Below, piece after piece: positions 24,315 through 32,569 of a DNA stretch of 64,000 bases; the first letter of the stretch is position 1; each line of letters starts with the position of its first letter. Both the position numbers and the translations under genes were made by a program. A model generated the notes under the pieces. It ran no database searches, was not told where the DNA came from, and was given only the letters and a program-made list of their open reading frames with translations. Source of the stretch: Allokutzneria sp. A3M-2-11 16 (GTDB lineage Bacteria > Actinomycetota > Actinomycetes > Mycobacteriales > Pseudonocardiaceae); assembly GCF_024213555.1 (NCBI RefSeq), contig NZ_JANAVO010000003.1:496001-560000 (forward strand). Reading direction: 5' to 3'.

Positions 24315-25349
24315 ATGCGTCTTCGCTGGCGCGTGTCGATCGTGGCCGCATGTCTGGCTTCCCTGCTCAGCCCGGTCCCCGCCGCCGCGAGGGGCGAGCC
24401 GGTGTGCCAGGAGTTCGACCAGACCGTGCCGGTGTTGCTGGGCCAGTCGCGGGTGCGCGGGACGCTGTGCGTGCCCGGGTCGACGAAGACGGTCGTGGTG
24501 ATGGTGGCCGGTTCCACCTACAACGGAACCTACTGGGATTTCCCGTACCAGCCGGAGAAGTACAACTTCCGCAGAGCCATGAACGCGGCCGGTCACGCCA
24601 CCGTCGTGGTCGACCGGCTGGGCACCGGCGGCAGCTCGGTGCCGCTGGGCGCGCAGCTGACCACCTTCGTCCAGGCGGGCGCGGTCCACGAGGTGATCCA
24701 GTCCTTGCGGGCGGGCCGGATCGGGGGCAGGGCGTTCGGCAGGGTGATCCTCGCCGGGCACTCACTGGGCTCGACCGTCGTCATCCTGGAGTCGGCCACG
24801 TACCGGGACGTCGACGGCGTGGTGGTGACCGGGCTGACCCACCACCTCAACCTGGTGACCGCGGTCAAAGTGGTCGCCTCGATGTATCCGGCCGCGCTCG
24901 ACCCCCAGCTGCGCGGCCGCAACCACGATCCGACCTACTTGACCACGCAGCCCGGCAAGCGCAAGGAACTGTTCCACGATCCGGGGCAGGTCGATCCTGG
25001 CGTCGTGGCGGTGGACGAGCGGACCAAGGACGTCTTCGCCGCGACCGAGGCCGCGGATGCGGTCGGCGTTGCCGTCGTCTTGCCGTACTCCGCGCGGATC
25101 ACCGCTCCGGTGCTTCTCGTGCTTGGCGGCTCGGACCCGCTGCTGTGCGGTCTGGCCGCGACGAACTGCACGAGCGCGCAGACCGTTCTGGCCTCGGAAC
25201 GGCCGTACTACGCGGGATCTCCGTGCGTCAGCGCTTACCTGCAACCGGGCGCCGGGCACGACGTGAACCTGCATCCCCTTGCGCCCCAATACCAGCAGCG
25301 CGTGCGGACGTGGGTGGACCAGGTCGTGGCCGGTCCGTTGCGCTGCTGA
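24315..25349 (+). CDS. Secreted alpha/beta hydrolase
   Basis: A 344-residue exported hydrolase. Signal peptide residues 1-25 (cleavage near AAARG). The alpha/beta-hydrolase nucleophile elbow is GHSLGS (in VILAGHSLGSTVVI), the acid is likely the Asp in LVLGGSDPLLCG and the catalytic His in PGAGHDVNLH. Four cysteines suggest disulfides in the mature enzyme. ATG 24315 follows AAGGAG. Substrate unknown; esterase/lipase or peptidase-like activity is possible. Confidence 0.85.
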   Translation: MRLRWRVSIVAACLASLLSPVPAAARGEPVCQEFDQTVPVLLGQSRVRGTLCVPGSTKTVVVMVAGSTYNGTYWDFPYQPEKYNFRRAMNAAGHATVVVDRLGTGGSSVPLGAQLTTFVQAGAVHEVIQSLRAGRIGGRAFGRVILAGHSLGSTVVILESATYRDVDGVVVTGLTHHLNLVTAVKVVASMYPAALDPQLRGRNHDPTYLTTQPGKRKELFHDPGQVDPGVVAVDERTKDVFAATEAADAVGVAVVLPYSARITAPVLLVLGGSDPLLCGLAATNCTSAQTVLASERPYYAGSPCVSAYLQPGAGHDVNLHPLAPQYQQRVRTWVDQVVAGPLRC

Positions 25350-25364
25350 GGTCGCAGGAGCGTT

Positions 25365-25814
25365 TCACCCGGGCAGGTCGGCGATCCGGGTCGACAGCGC
25401 GCGCAGCATGGCGAGCTCGTCCGGGCTGAGGTGGTCGAGGAAGCGAGCGCGCACGGAAGCGACGTGGTGCCGGGCAGCTTCCTCCAGCACCAGGGAACCG
25501 CCGTCGGTCAAGCAAAGGATGCAACCCCGCGCGTCCTCGGGATCGGGGTCCTTCTCGATGAGCCCCCGGCCCTGCATGCGCGTCGCGTGGTGGGACAACC
25601 GGCTGCGCGACCACTCCATCTTGGCGGCCAGGTCCTTGAGCGCCCACCGGCGATTCGGCTTCTCCGACAACGTGCTCAGGACCTCGTAGTCCGCCGGGGA
25701 CAACCCCGAGTCCCCGGCCAGGTCCCGGCCGATCCGCGCGGGCAGCGCCGTCAGCAGGCGCCGGAACGCGCGCCACGCCAGTTCCTCGTCCTCGCTCAGC
25801 CACGCGGTGTCCAT
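25365..25814 (-). CDS. MarR family transcriptional regulator
   Basis: A 149-residue MarR protein with winged helix (ALKDLAAKMEWSRSRLSHHA, TRMQGRGLIEKDPDPEDARG, containing the conserved DxR wing) and flanking dimerisation helices. It is divergent from the FMN reductase-GNAT gene; between them lies a perfect 19-bp inverted repeat holding two TGACATGTCA palindromes, almost certainly its operator. MarR proteins of this kind often respond to redox-active or phenolic ligands. Confidence 0.9.
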   Translation of the reverse strand: MDTAWLSEDEELAWRAFRRLLTALPARIGRDLAGDSGLSPADYEVLSTLSEKPNRRWALKDLAAKMEWSRSRLSHHATRMQGRGLIEKDPDPEDARGCILCLTDGGSLVLEEAARHHVASVRARFLDHLSPDELAMLRALSTRIADLPG

Positions 25815-25829
25815 GGCGCCAGCCTACAG

Positions 25830-25879
25830 TCATTGACATGTCATCGAAAGTCCGCGTAGCTTCGATGACATGTCAATGA
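25830..25879. promoter_or_regulatory. Perfect MarR-type operator with two TGACATGTCA sites
   Basis: TCATTGACATGTCATCGAA (25830-25848) and its exact reverse complement (25861-25879) are separated by 12 bp. Each arm contains the 10-bp palindrome TGACATGTCA (25834-25843 and 25866-25875). The right site covers the start codon of the downstream gene, so binding would block initiation or a leaderless transcript. Seen directly; the link to MarR is inference from position. Confidence 0.85.
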
Positions 25880-26898
25880 AACCGCTGACCGTGCTCGTCA
25901 TCGTCGCAAGCACCCGCCCCGGGCGGCTCGGGCCCGCGATCGCCGACTGGTTCGTCCGGGCCACACAGCCCGAAGCCGGGGTCACCGTCGACGTCGCGGA
26001 CCTGGCCGAGATCGGGCTGCCGTTGTTCGACGAGCCCGAGCACCCCTCCAGCGGCGTCTACGTCCACGAGCACACCCGCGAATGGAGCCGCCGGGTGGCC
26101 GCGGCCGACGCGTTCGTCGTGGTCACGCCCGAGTACAACTACGGCATGCCCGCGGCGTTGAAGAACGCCTTCGACTTCCTCTACCACGAGTGGGCGTGGA
26201 AACCGGTGGGCTTCGTCAGCTACGGCAACACCTCGGCGGGCACCCGCTCGGTGCAGATGGCCAAGCAGGTCGTCACCACTTTGAAGATGATGCCCATCGG
26301 CGCGACCGTCGCCCTGCGCCTGGCCGACAGCACTCACGAAGGGCGGGTGCTCGAATCGGCGGAGCGGGACGAGACCGCCCGCGGCGTGCTGCGCGAGCTG
26401 AGCCGGGTTGCCCGGGTGATGCGGCCACTGCGCCTCAGCGACGACCCCGATGACCCCGGGCCGGTCGCGGTTCAGCCGGAGGACCTGCCTGAACTGCTTG
26501 TGCTGCAACGGTGTTGCTGGGTGCAGGAGGCCGTCGCCAACGACACTCTCGACCTCGCTCCGCTTCGGGAAACCCTGGAGGAGCTGCACGCTTCGACTTC
26601 GAGCTGGCGGCTGTGGTGCGTGCGCAGGCACGGACGGCTCATCGCCGCGGTCCGGGCTCGCCGCAACGGATCGGAGTGGCTGATCGGTCGCCTGATGGTG
26701 GCTCCGGACCAGGCGGGCAACGGCATCGGCTCGCGGCTGCTGTCCTTCGTCGAAGCGCAGGCTCCCGCGGAGGCCACGCACCACGCCCTGTTCACCGGCC
26801 GCCGCAGCACCCGCAACATCGACTTCTACACGCGCGCCGGGTACGTCCTCGCCGATGCCCCGGACGACAGCACCGTCCGCCTCACCAAGCAGCGATAA
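25870..26898 (+). CDS. NAD(P)H-dependent FMN reductase fused to a GNAT acetyltransferase
   Basis: A 342-residue two-domain protein. Residues ~5-185 are a flavodoxin-fold NADPH:FMN reductase (LVIVASTRPGRLG FMN-phosphate loop; VVVTPEYNYGMPAALKNAFD signature). Residues ~205-340 form a GNAT domain, with the acetyl-CoA loop in LMVAPDQAGNGIGSRLLSF and the final NIDFYTRAGY strand-helix. Both domains look intact and the linker (~DDPDDPGPVAVQPEDL) is in frame, so this is a real fusion rather than an overlap. The start is inside the operator; ATG 25870 or 25876 are both possible and no ribosome-binding site is visible, suggesting leaderless translation. Confidence 0.85.
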   Translation: MSMKPLTVLVIVASTRPGRLGPAIADWFVRATQPEAGVTVDVADLAEIGLPLFDEPEHPSSGVYVHEHTREWSRRVAAADAFVVVTPEYNYGMPAALKNAFDFLYHEWAWKPVGFVSYGNTSAGTRSVQMAKQVVTTLKMMPIGATVALRLADSTHEGRVLESAERDETARGVLRELSRVARVMRPLRLSDDPDDPGPVAVQPEDLPELLVLQRCCWVQEAVANDTLDLAPLRETLEELHASTSSWRLWCVRRHGRLIAAVRARRNGSEWLIGRLMVAPDQAGNGIGSRLLSFVEAQAPAEATHHALFTGRRSTRNIDFYTRAGYVLADAPDDSTVRLTKQR

Positions 26899-26907
26899 GG
26901 TCCGGGC

Positions 26908-27688
26908 ATGGCTGATCGTCGTTTCGAGCTGATCTGTGAGGTCGAGCCGCCCACCCGTCCCGACCTGACCAGGGTGCGGCACCAGATCGGCGTGTTGAGC
27001 CCGATCGCCGACTCGTTCCTGATCCCCGACAACCACATCGGCCGTGCGACGGTGTCCAGTGTCGCGGTCGCTCATGAGGTGCAGGCCATGGGCGCGCGTT
27101 CCATCGCCTGCCTGAATTCGCGGGACCGTAACGTGCTGGGCTTCCGGCGCGATCTGCTGACGGCCGCCGCGTACGGGGTGGAGCGGTTCTTGTTCGTCTA
27201 CGGCGACAAGCCCACCGCGGGCGGCCGGACCAGCGAGCTGACCGTCCGGACGATGATCGAGCAAACGCGGACGGCCTCGGCGGACCCGGCGTTCGGCGAC
27301 TGCGCTCCCTTCCAGGCCGGGGTGACCTCTGGGCTGCGTCCGCTCCCCGGGTGGAAGAGCGCGGCCGACTTCGTCTTCGTCCAGGTCAGCTACTCGGTGG
27401 AGAACCTGTTGCGCTGGCGGGAGAGCGTGTCGCTGGACGTGCCGGTCTACGCCGGAGTGATGGTGCTGGCCAGCGCGGGCATGGCCCGCAACCTCGCGGC
27501 CAAGATCCCCGACATCGACATCCCGGAGCAGCTGGTCGCCGCCGTCGAACGCGACCGCGACGCCGGTGTCGAGGCGGCGTGCGAACAGATCCTGGCCATC
27601 CGCGACAGCGGGCGCGTTCGACGGCGTGCACCTGGTCCCGGTCAGCCGCTACCGGCAGGTCGCGGCCGTGCTCGAACGCGAGCTCTGA
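26908..27688 (+). pseudogene. Methylenetetrahydrofolate-reductase-like protein, frameshifted near the 3' end
   Basis: About 259 codons of a TIM-barrel protein resembling the MetF/MTHFR catalytic domain (ELICEVEPPTRPDL, then a FLIPDNHIGR segment and RDRNVLGFRRDLLTA). The frame breaks at about 27610 in GAC-AGC-GGG-CGC: removing one G restores SGAFDGVHLVPVSRYRQVAA, then VLEREL and a stop at 27686-27688, the normal end of the family. The gene is thus complete but for one base, either a genuine frameshift or an assembly indel. It starts 10 bp after the FMN reductase-GNAT gene and is probably in its operon. Confidence 0.7.
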
Positions 27689-28254
27689 GCCTGGAAGTCC
27701 TCGGCGGCGACGTGCCGCTCGCGCCCGGCCCCGTAACCGACGACGGCCATGACGAGGCTGATGGCGCCGAGCAGAGCGAGGGGGAGCACCCATCCGCCGG
27801 TGGCGTCGTGCAGGACGCCGAGCAGGAGCGGACCGGCCGCGGCGACGAGGTAGCCGATGGACTGGGCCATACCGGCGAGTGCGGCCGCTTGGCCGTGGTC
27901 GGCGGCGCGCTGGCTCTGGAAACCGAGGGCGAGGACCAGGCAGACACCTCCGCCGAGGCCCAGCACGGAGACGGCGAGGACGGGCTCGACCAACAGGCTT
28001 TCCAGCGAGGCCAGGTCGGCTTCCGAACGGTGGGCGGCGGCAAGGGAAGACGCGTGTTCCTCCAGGATCGCGCGCAGTCCCAGTACTTCTTCCCTGCGCG
28101 CGGCGGCCGCGCGTCGTTGCAGCACGGCGCTCAGTTCGCTCGAGGAACGCACATACGTGCCGTCGCCGACCCGCGCTTCCAACAGCCCCAGGTGCACGAG
28201 CGCGCCCAGCGCCTCGCGCATCGTCGACCGACCCACGCCGAACTGCTCGACCAA
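27649..28254 (-). pseudogene. Chimeric relic: FadR/GntR regulator N-terminus joined to an MFS transporter C-terminus
   Basis: The first ~95 codons are the winged helix of a FadR/GntR regulator (LVEQFGVGRSTMREALGALV, GDGTYVRSSSELSAVL) and the beginning of its effector domain. At about LESLLVEPVL it changes to transmembrane segments of a CynX/NimT-type MFS permease C-terminus (GGGVCLVLALGF, LLLGVLHDATGGWVLPLALL). The two parts are in one frame. Such regulators and permeases are commonly neighbours, so a deletion of about 1 kb between two adjacent genes explains the fusion. The regulator's true N-terminus is also missing (an in-frame stop lies just upstream). It overlaps the MTHFR-like gene tail by 40 bp. 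Confidence 0.7.
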
Positions 28255-28328
28255 CGCATGTGCTCACCCAGGTCGGGATGAGCACCGCCGACTCGCCTCG
28301 GCTCGTCCACCGACGACTGACAAGGAGA

Positions 28329-28357
28329 AGGCCGGGCGGATGAGTTCCGCCCGGCCT
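28329..28357. terminator. Strong hairpin terminator after kamA
   Basis: AGGCCGGGCGGA (28329-28340), loop TGAGT, TCCGCCCGGCCT (28346-28357): a perfect 12-bp stem. It sits 11 bp downstream of the kamA stop, with no long U-tract, as is usual in high-G+C actinobacteria. It may act in both directions. Confidence 0.8.
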
Positions 28358-28367
28358 GCGCCGTGGA

Positions 28368-29783
28368 TCACGCGTCCTTGTTGTCCTCCCACCACTTCTG
28401 GCCCGTGTCGGGCAGAGTGGTGATCGGGTCGTAGTACGGGTAGCGGCGGTCCAGCGCCTCGCCGTCGGACAGCTCGATGCCGGTGCGGTAGTTCTTGGTC
28501 CAGTACGAGATGCCCAGCTCGCGGTCGTACTCGGCGAGCTGGTGCACCCAGCGCTTCCCGACGTAGGGCACGTCGCAGACGATGCGCGGCGTGGCGTATC
28601 CCGGCAGGTAACCCATGATCGCGTGCTGGAGCTCCTGCGCCTCCCACACCGCGACGCGCCAGTGCTCGGCGTTGGGGATCATGTCGCACATGTAGAAGTA
28701 GTACGGCAGGATGCTCGCTTCCCCTTGCAGCGCAAAGCAAAGGTCGAGCAGCGCCTTCGGATCCGCGTTGACGCCGCGCATCAGCACGCCCTGGTTGCGG
28801 ACGTCGCGGACGCCGACCTCCAGCATCGCCCGCGCGGCTTCGGCGACCAGGGGCGTGACGGACTGGACGTGGTTGACGTGGGTGTGGATCGCCAGGTTCA
28901 CGCCACGCCGCCGGGCGGTGCGCCCGACGCGCTCCATGCCCTCGACCACGGTCGGCTGGATCCAGTGCTGCGGCAGCCCGGCGAGCGCCTTGGTGGCCAG
29001 GCGGATGTCGCGCACGGTCTCGATGTCCAGCAGCCGCATCAGGAAGGACTCCAGCTGCCGCCACGGCACGTTCGCCACGTCGCCGCCGGAGACCACCACG
29101 TCCCGCACGCCCGGGGTGCGCTTGAGGTAGTCGATCATCTGGTCCTGGCGGTCCACCGGCTTCAGCGAAAGCTTGTGCTTGTCCACCTGCGGAGTGGAGT
29201 TGCCGACCAGGTCCATCCGGGTGCAGTGCCCGCAGTACTGCGGGCACGTCGAGAGCAGCTCCGCGAGCACCTTGGTCGGGTAGCGGTGAGTCAGCCCCTC
29301 GACCACCCACATCTCCGCCTCGTGCAGCGAGTCGCGGGAGGAGTGCGGGTGGGACGGCCACTCCTGCTCGCGGTCGGAGGCCACCGGGATCATGTACCGG
29401 CGGATCGGGTCGGCGTAGAACGCCTCGGTGAACTCCTCCGGTGACGCGGCGCCGTCGGGCACCATCGTGTTGATCATCTGCGGCGGCACCAGCATGGACA
29501 TGGTCGCCAGCTGCGCCTGGTCGGCGGCGAGGTCGTCGTAGAACCGCTCGGTCAGCAGGTCGCCCATGAGGGCGCGCAGCTGGCGCACGTTCTTCACGCA
29601 CGACACCCGCTGCCACTGCGCGTCCCGCCACTGTGCCTCGGTGATGTGCTTCCAGCCGGGGAACCGGCGCCAGTCGGGCTCTCGCAGCTCCTGCCGGACG
29701 TACTCGTACGGCTGGCGCGCGCTGTGCTCGATGGCCTCCGAGACCGTCGTGCTGGCAGAGACACCGTCGTGGACCGCAGTCAT
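28368..29783 (-). CDS. kamA: L-lysine 2,3-aminomutase (radical SAM)
   Basis: A 471-residue radical SAM/PLP enzyme converting L-lysine to L-beta-lysine. The [4Fe-4S]-binding CxxxCxxC reads CPQYCGHC, followed by KamA-type segments: VVVSGGDVANVPWRQLESFL, HTHVNHVQSVTP, RNQGVLMRGVN and YYFYMCDMIPNAEHWR (substrate/PLP region). The length fits full-size KamA rather than the shorter EpmB. It is divergent from kdd-kal by 78 bp and ends in a strong hairpin. Together these genes form the aminomutase pathway of lysine breakdown; oxygen sensitivity of KamA makes its presence in an aerobic actinobacterium notable. Confidence 0.9.
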   Translation of the reverse strand: MTAVHDGVSASTTVSEAIEHSARQPYEYVRQELREPDWRRFPGWKHITEAQWRDAQWQRVSCVKNVRQLRALMGDLLTERFYDDLAADQAQLATMSMLVPPQMINTMVPDGAASPEEFTEAFYADPIRRYMIPVASDREQEWPSHPHSSRDSLHEAEMWVVEGLTHRYPTKVLAELLSTCPQYCGHCTRMDLVGNSTPQVDKHKLSLKPVDRQDQMIDYLKRTPGVRDVVVSGGDVANVPWRQLESFLMRLLDIETVRDIRLATKALAGLPQHWIQPTVVEGMERVGRTARRRGVNLAIHTHVNHVQSVTPLVAEAARAMLEVGVRDVRNQGVLMRGVNADPKALLDLCFALQGEASILPYYFYMCDMIPNAEHWRVAVWEAQELQHAIMGYLPGYATPRIVCDVPYVGKRWVHQLAEYDRELGISYWTKNYRTGIELSDGEALDRRYPYYDPITTLPDTGQKWWEDNKDA

Positions 29784-29861
29784 AACTACTCCTCGCCCTC
29801 AAGACGACGTAAAGATATGCTGCCAGAACGCAGCGATGGCGTAAATCTTACGGAGGTTAGC
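29784..29861. promoter_or_regulatory. Divergent kamA/kdd control region
   Basis: The 78-bp gap carries CGTAA-ATC-TTACG (29840-29852), a 13-bp inverted repeat, and a related half, CGTAAAGAT, near 29806-29815. These A+T-rich sites in a G+C-rich context are candidate operator or -10 elements for coordinated control of both transcripts. CGGAGG (29851-29856) is the kdd ribosome-binding site. Inference from pattern. Confidence 0.5.
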
Positions 29862-30956
29862 GTGACCGAGGCCGGTTCCCCGAGTCAAACGCCGGGCCAG
29901 ACCTCGCCGTTCGGACTGCACCGGGTGGTCGAACCGGCGGGGGTGCTCCCGCAGCAGGCGTGGCGCCTGGACGCCGACCCCGTGCCGGGCCGGGACGAGG
30001 TCGTGATCGACGTCGAGCGGCTGAACCTGGACGCGGCCTCCTACCGCCAGCTCCGCGAGACCCACGGAACCGGTCCTGAGCTGCGCAAAGCGGTGCTCGA
30101 CATCGTCGCCGAGCGCGGCAAGATGCAGAACCCGGTGACCGGCTCCGGCGGCATGCTGCTGGGCACCGTGCGCGAGGTCGGGCCGGAGTCCCCGCTCGGC
30201 CTCAAACCGGGCGACCGGGTGGCCACGCTGGTGTCGCTGACGCTCACCCCGCTGCGCATCGACGACCAACTTTCGGACTGGGACGGTCAGGGGGAGCAGG
30301 TCCCGTGCAAGGGCACCGCCGTGCTCTTCGGCCGCTCGATCGCCGCCGTCCTGCCCGACGACGTGCCCGACCTGCTCGCGCTGTCCGTCTTCGACGTGTG
30401 CGGCGCGCCCGCGCTGACCTCGCGCGTCGTCGGTCGTCGGGCAGAGCTGCTTGCAGGCTCGCCCCATGGTCACGGGGACGTGTCAGTTTTGATCTTGGGC
30501 GGGGGCGGCAAGTCCGGGTCGCTGTCGCTGGCCGCCGCGCGGCGGGCCGGGGCGAAGCGGCTGGTCGCGCTCGTGCCGTTCGAGTCCGAGGCGGAGGTCG
30601 TGCGCGCGTCCGGCCTGGCCGACGAGGTCGTGGTCGCCGACGCGCGAGACCCGATCGCGGTGCTCAACGCAGTCGGCGAGACGGTCGACGTGACCGTGGT
30701 GTGCGTGGACGTGCCCGGCTGCGAGCACGGCGCGGTGCTGGCCACCAAGGACGGCGGCACCGTCATCTTCTTCTCCATGGCGACCTCGTTCTCCGCGGCC
30801 GCGCTCGGCGCCGAAGGGTTGGCCGCCGACGTCGAGATGCTGGTCGGCAACGGCTACGTCCCCGGCCACGCGGCGTTCGCCCTGGAGCTGTGGCGCGCGG
30901 AACCCGGGGTGCGCACGGTGTTCGAGGCGCGCGAACGGCAGACTTCCCGATCATGA
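29862..30956 (+). CDS. kdd: L-erythro-3,5-diaminohexanoate dehydrogenase
   Basis: A 364-residue NAD-dependent dehydrogenase that oxidises 3,5-diaminohexanoate to 3-keto-5-aminohexanoate. The N-terminal part (GLHRVVEPAGVLPQQAWRLD) and substrate region match Kdd. The Rossmann motif follows VLILGGGGKSGSLSLAAARR, and the C-terminal MVGNGYVPGHAAFALELWR-type segment is family-specific. GTG 29862 has CGGAGG at a good distance. Its stop overlaps the ATG of the amidohydrolase gene (ATGA), so translation is coupled. Confidence 0.85.
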   Translation: MTEAGSPSQTPGQTSPFGLHRVVEPAGVLPQQAWRLDADPVPGRDEVVIDVERLNLDAASYRQLRETHGTGPELRKAVLDIVAERGKMQNPVTGSGGMLLGTVREVGPESPLGLKPGDRVATLVSLTLTPLRIDDQLSDWDGQGEQVPCKGTAVLFGRSIAAVLPDDVPDLLALSVFDVCGAPALTSRVVGRRAELLAGSPHGHGDVSVLILGGGGKSGSLSLAAARRAGAKRLVALVPFESEAEVVRASGLADEVVVADARDPIAVLNAVGETVDVTVVCVDVPGCEHGAVLATKDGGTVIFFSMATSFSAAALGAEGLAADVEMLVGNGYVPGHAAFALELWRAEPGVRTVFEARERQTSRS

Positions 30957-32569
30957 CGCGCATGAAGCTCCCGACCCTGCTGCACGGTGGCCGCATCCAC
31001 AGCCAGGCCAGTTCGGACGCGACCGCGATGGCCGTCGAAGGCGACACCATCGTGTGGGTCGGCCAGGACGCGGTCGGTAAGGCGCTCTACCGCGACGCCG
31101 AGCAGGTCGACCTCGCGGGCGCGTTCGTCACCCCGGCGTTCGTCGACGCGCACGTGCACGCGACCTCGGCCGGGCTCCAGATCGAGGGCCTGGACCTGGC
31201 GGGATGCGGCTCGCTCACGGAGTGCCTGGACGCGGTGCGCCGGTTCACCACGGCCAACCCCGGCGCCTTGGCGTGGGGCCAGGGCTGGGACGAGACGAAG
31301 TGGCCCGAGGGGCGCCCGCCGACCCGCGCGGAGCTGGACGTCGCGGCCGGGGGAGAGGCGGTCTACCTCTCGCGGATCGACGTGCACTCCGCGCTCGCGA
31401 GTTCGGCGTTGATCGACCGCGTGCACTCGACGCGCGATGCGGTCGGGTGGTCCGCGGACGGGCCGCTGACCCAGGAAGCGCATCACCACGTCCGCCGAGC
31501 CGCACAGCGTTCGTTGACCGCGAGCCAGCGACGCTCCGCGCAGACGGCGTTCCTGCGGCGCGCGGCGGCGAACGGCATCGCTTCGGTGCACGAGTGCGCG
31601 GGGCCGGACATCTCCAGCGCCGAGGACCTCTCCGAGTTGATCGAACTGTCCACTGTGGAGGATGTTCCCGAGGTCATCGGATATTGGGGCGAGCTGAACG
31701 CCTTCGAGACGGCCAAGGAACTCGGAGTCCGCGGACTCGCCGGTGACCTGTTCGTGGACGGGGCGATCGGTTCGCGCACCGCCGCGTTGTGCGCGCCGTA
31801 CACCGACCGCTCCGACACCTCGGGCGCGCTGTACCTCCGTGCCGACGACATCGCCGAGCATCTGGTCGGGTGCACGCGCGCCGGGTTGCAGGGCGGGTTC
31901 CACGTGATCGGTGACGCGGCGGTCGCCGAGGTCGTCGAAGGCTTCGCGCTCGCGGAGAAAGTCGTTGGGGCGCATGCGCTTTCGGCCGGACGGCACCGTT
32001 TGGAGCACCTGGAGATGGTGACCTCGGAGCAGGCCGAGCGGCTCGCGGCGTGGGGTGTCACGGCGTCGATGCAGCCGCTGTTCGACGCGGAGTGGGGCGG
32101 CGCCGAGGGCATGTACGCGCAGCGGCTCGGGCTGCCGCGTGGTGCTCAGCTCAACCCGTTCTCCCAGCTCGCCGCCGCCGGGATCGTGCTCGCGTTCGGC
32201 TCCGACGTGCCGGTGACGCCGGTCGCGCCGTGGGCCACCGTGCGCGCCGCTGTGCACCACCGCACTTCCGGGCTCGGCGTGTCACCGCGTGCGGCGTTCA
32301 CCGCGCACACCCGCGGTGGGTGGCGAGCGTGCGGTGTCAACGACGGCGTCACCGGGACGATCAAGCCGGGTGCTCCGGCCACCTATGCGGTGTGGGAAGC
32401 CGGTGAACTCGTCGTCGCCGCGCCGGACAACCGCGTGCAGCGGTGGTCCACCGACCCGCGCTCCGGTGTTCCCGGGCTGCCGCGGCTGGACGTGGACGCA
32501 CCGTTGCCGCGCTGTACCCGTACTGTCCGAAGTGGACGGACGATCTATGACGGAGGCTCAAGCCAATGA
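30953..32569 (+). CDS. YtcJ-like amidohydrolase
   Basis: A 538-residue metal-dependent amidohydrolase of the YtcJ/amidohydro_3 group. The metal-binding VDAHVHAT motif, the carboxylated-Lys/His positions further on (FVDGAIGSRTAALC, GGFHVIGDAAV, HRLEHLEM) and the final FGSDVPVTP Asp are present. It is locked between kdd and kamD by 4-bp overlaps on both sides, so it is co-translated with the lysine pathway, where the cleavage enzyme Kce is usually found. Its role there is unknown; hydrolysis of an N-acyl or lactam intermediate, such as a cyclised aminohexanoate, is one possibility. Confidence 0.8.
   Translation: MTRMKLPTLLHGGRIHSQASSDATAMAVEGDTIVWVGQDAVGKALYRDAEQVDLAGAFVTPAFVDAHVHATSAGLQIEGLDLAGCGSLTECLDAVRRFTTANPGALAWGQGWDETKWPEGRPPTRAELDVAAGGEAVYLSRIDVHSALASSALIDRVHSTRDAVGWSADGPLTQEAHHHVRRAAQRSLTASQRRSAQTAFLRRAAANGIASVHECAGPDISSAEDLSELIELSTVEDVPEVIGYWGELNAFETAKELGVRGLAGDLFVDGAIGSRTAALCAPYTDRSDTSGALYLRADDIAEHLVGCTRAGLQGGFHVIGDAAVAEVVEGFALAEKVVGAHALSAGRHRLEHLEMVTSEQAERLAAWGVTASMQPLFDAEWGGAEGMYAQRLGLPRGAQLNPFSQLAAAGIVLAFGSDVPVTPVAPWATVRAAVHHRTSGLGVSPRAAFTAHTRGGWRACGVNDGVTGTIKPGAPATYAVWEAGELVVAAPDNRVQRWSTDPRSGVPGLPRLDVDAPLPRCTRTVRSGRTIYDGGSSQ

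Noticed and set aside
26443-26490. Misassembly joining FMN reductase and GNAT genes
   Set aside because: The linker is in frame with normal codon bias and both domains are complete, so a genuine fusion is more likely, though homologue comparison is needed.
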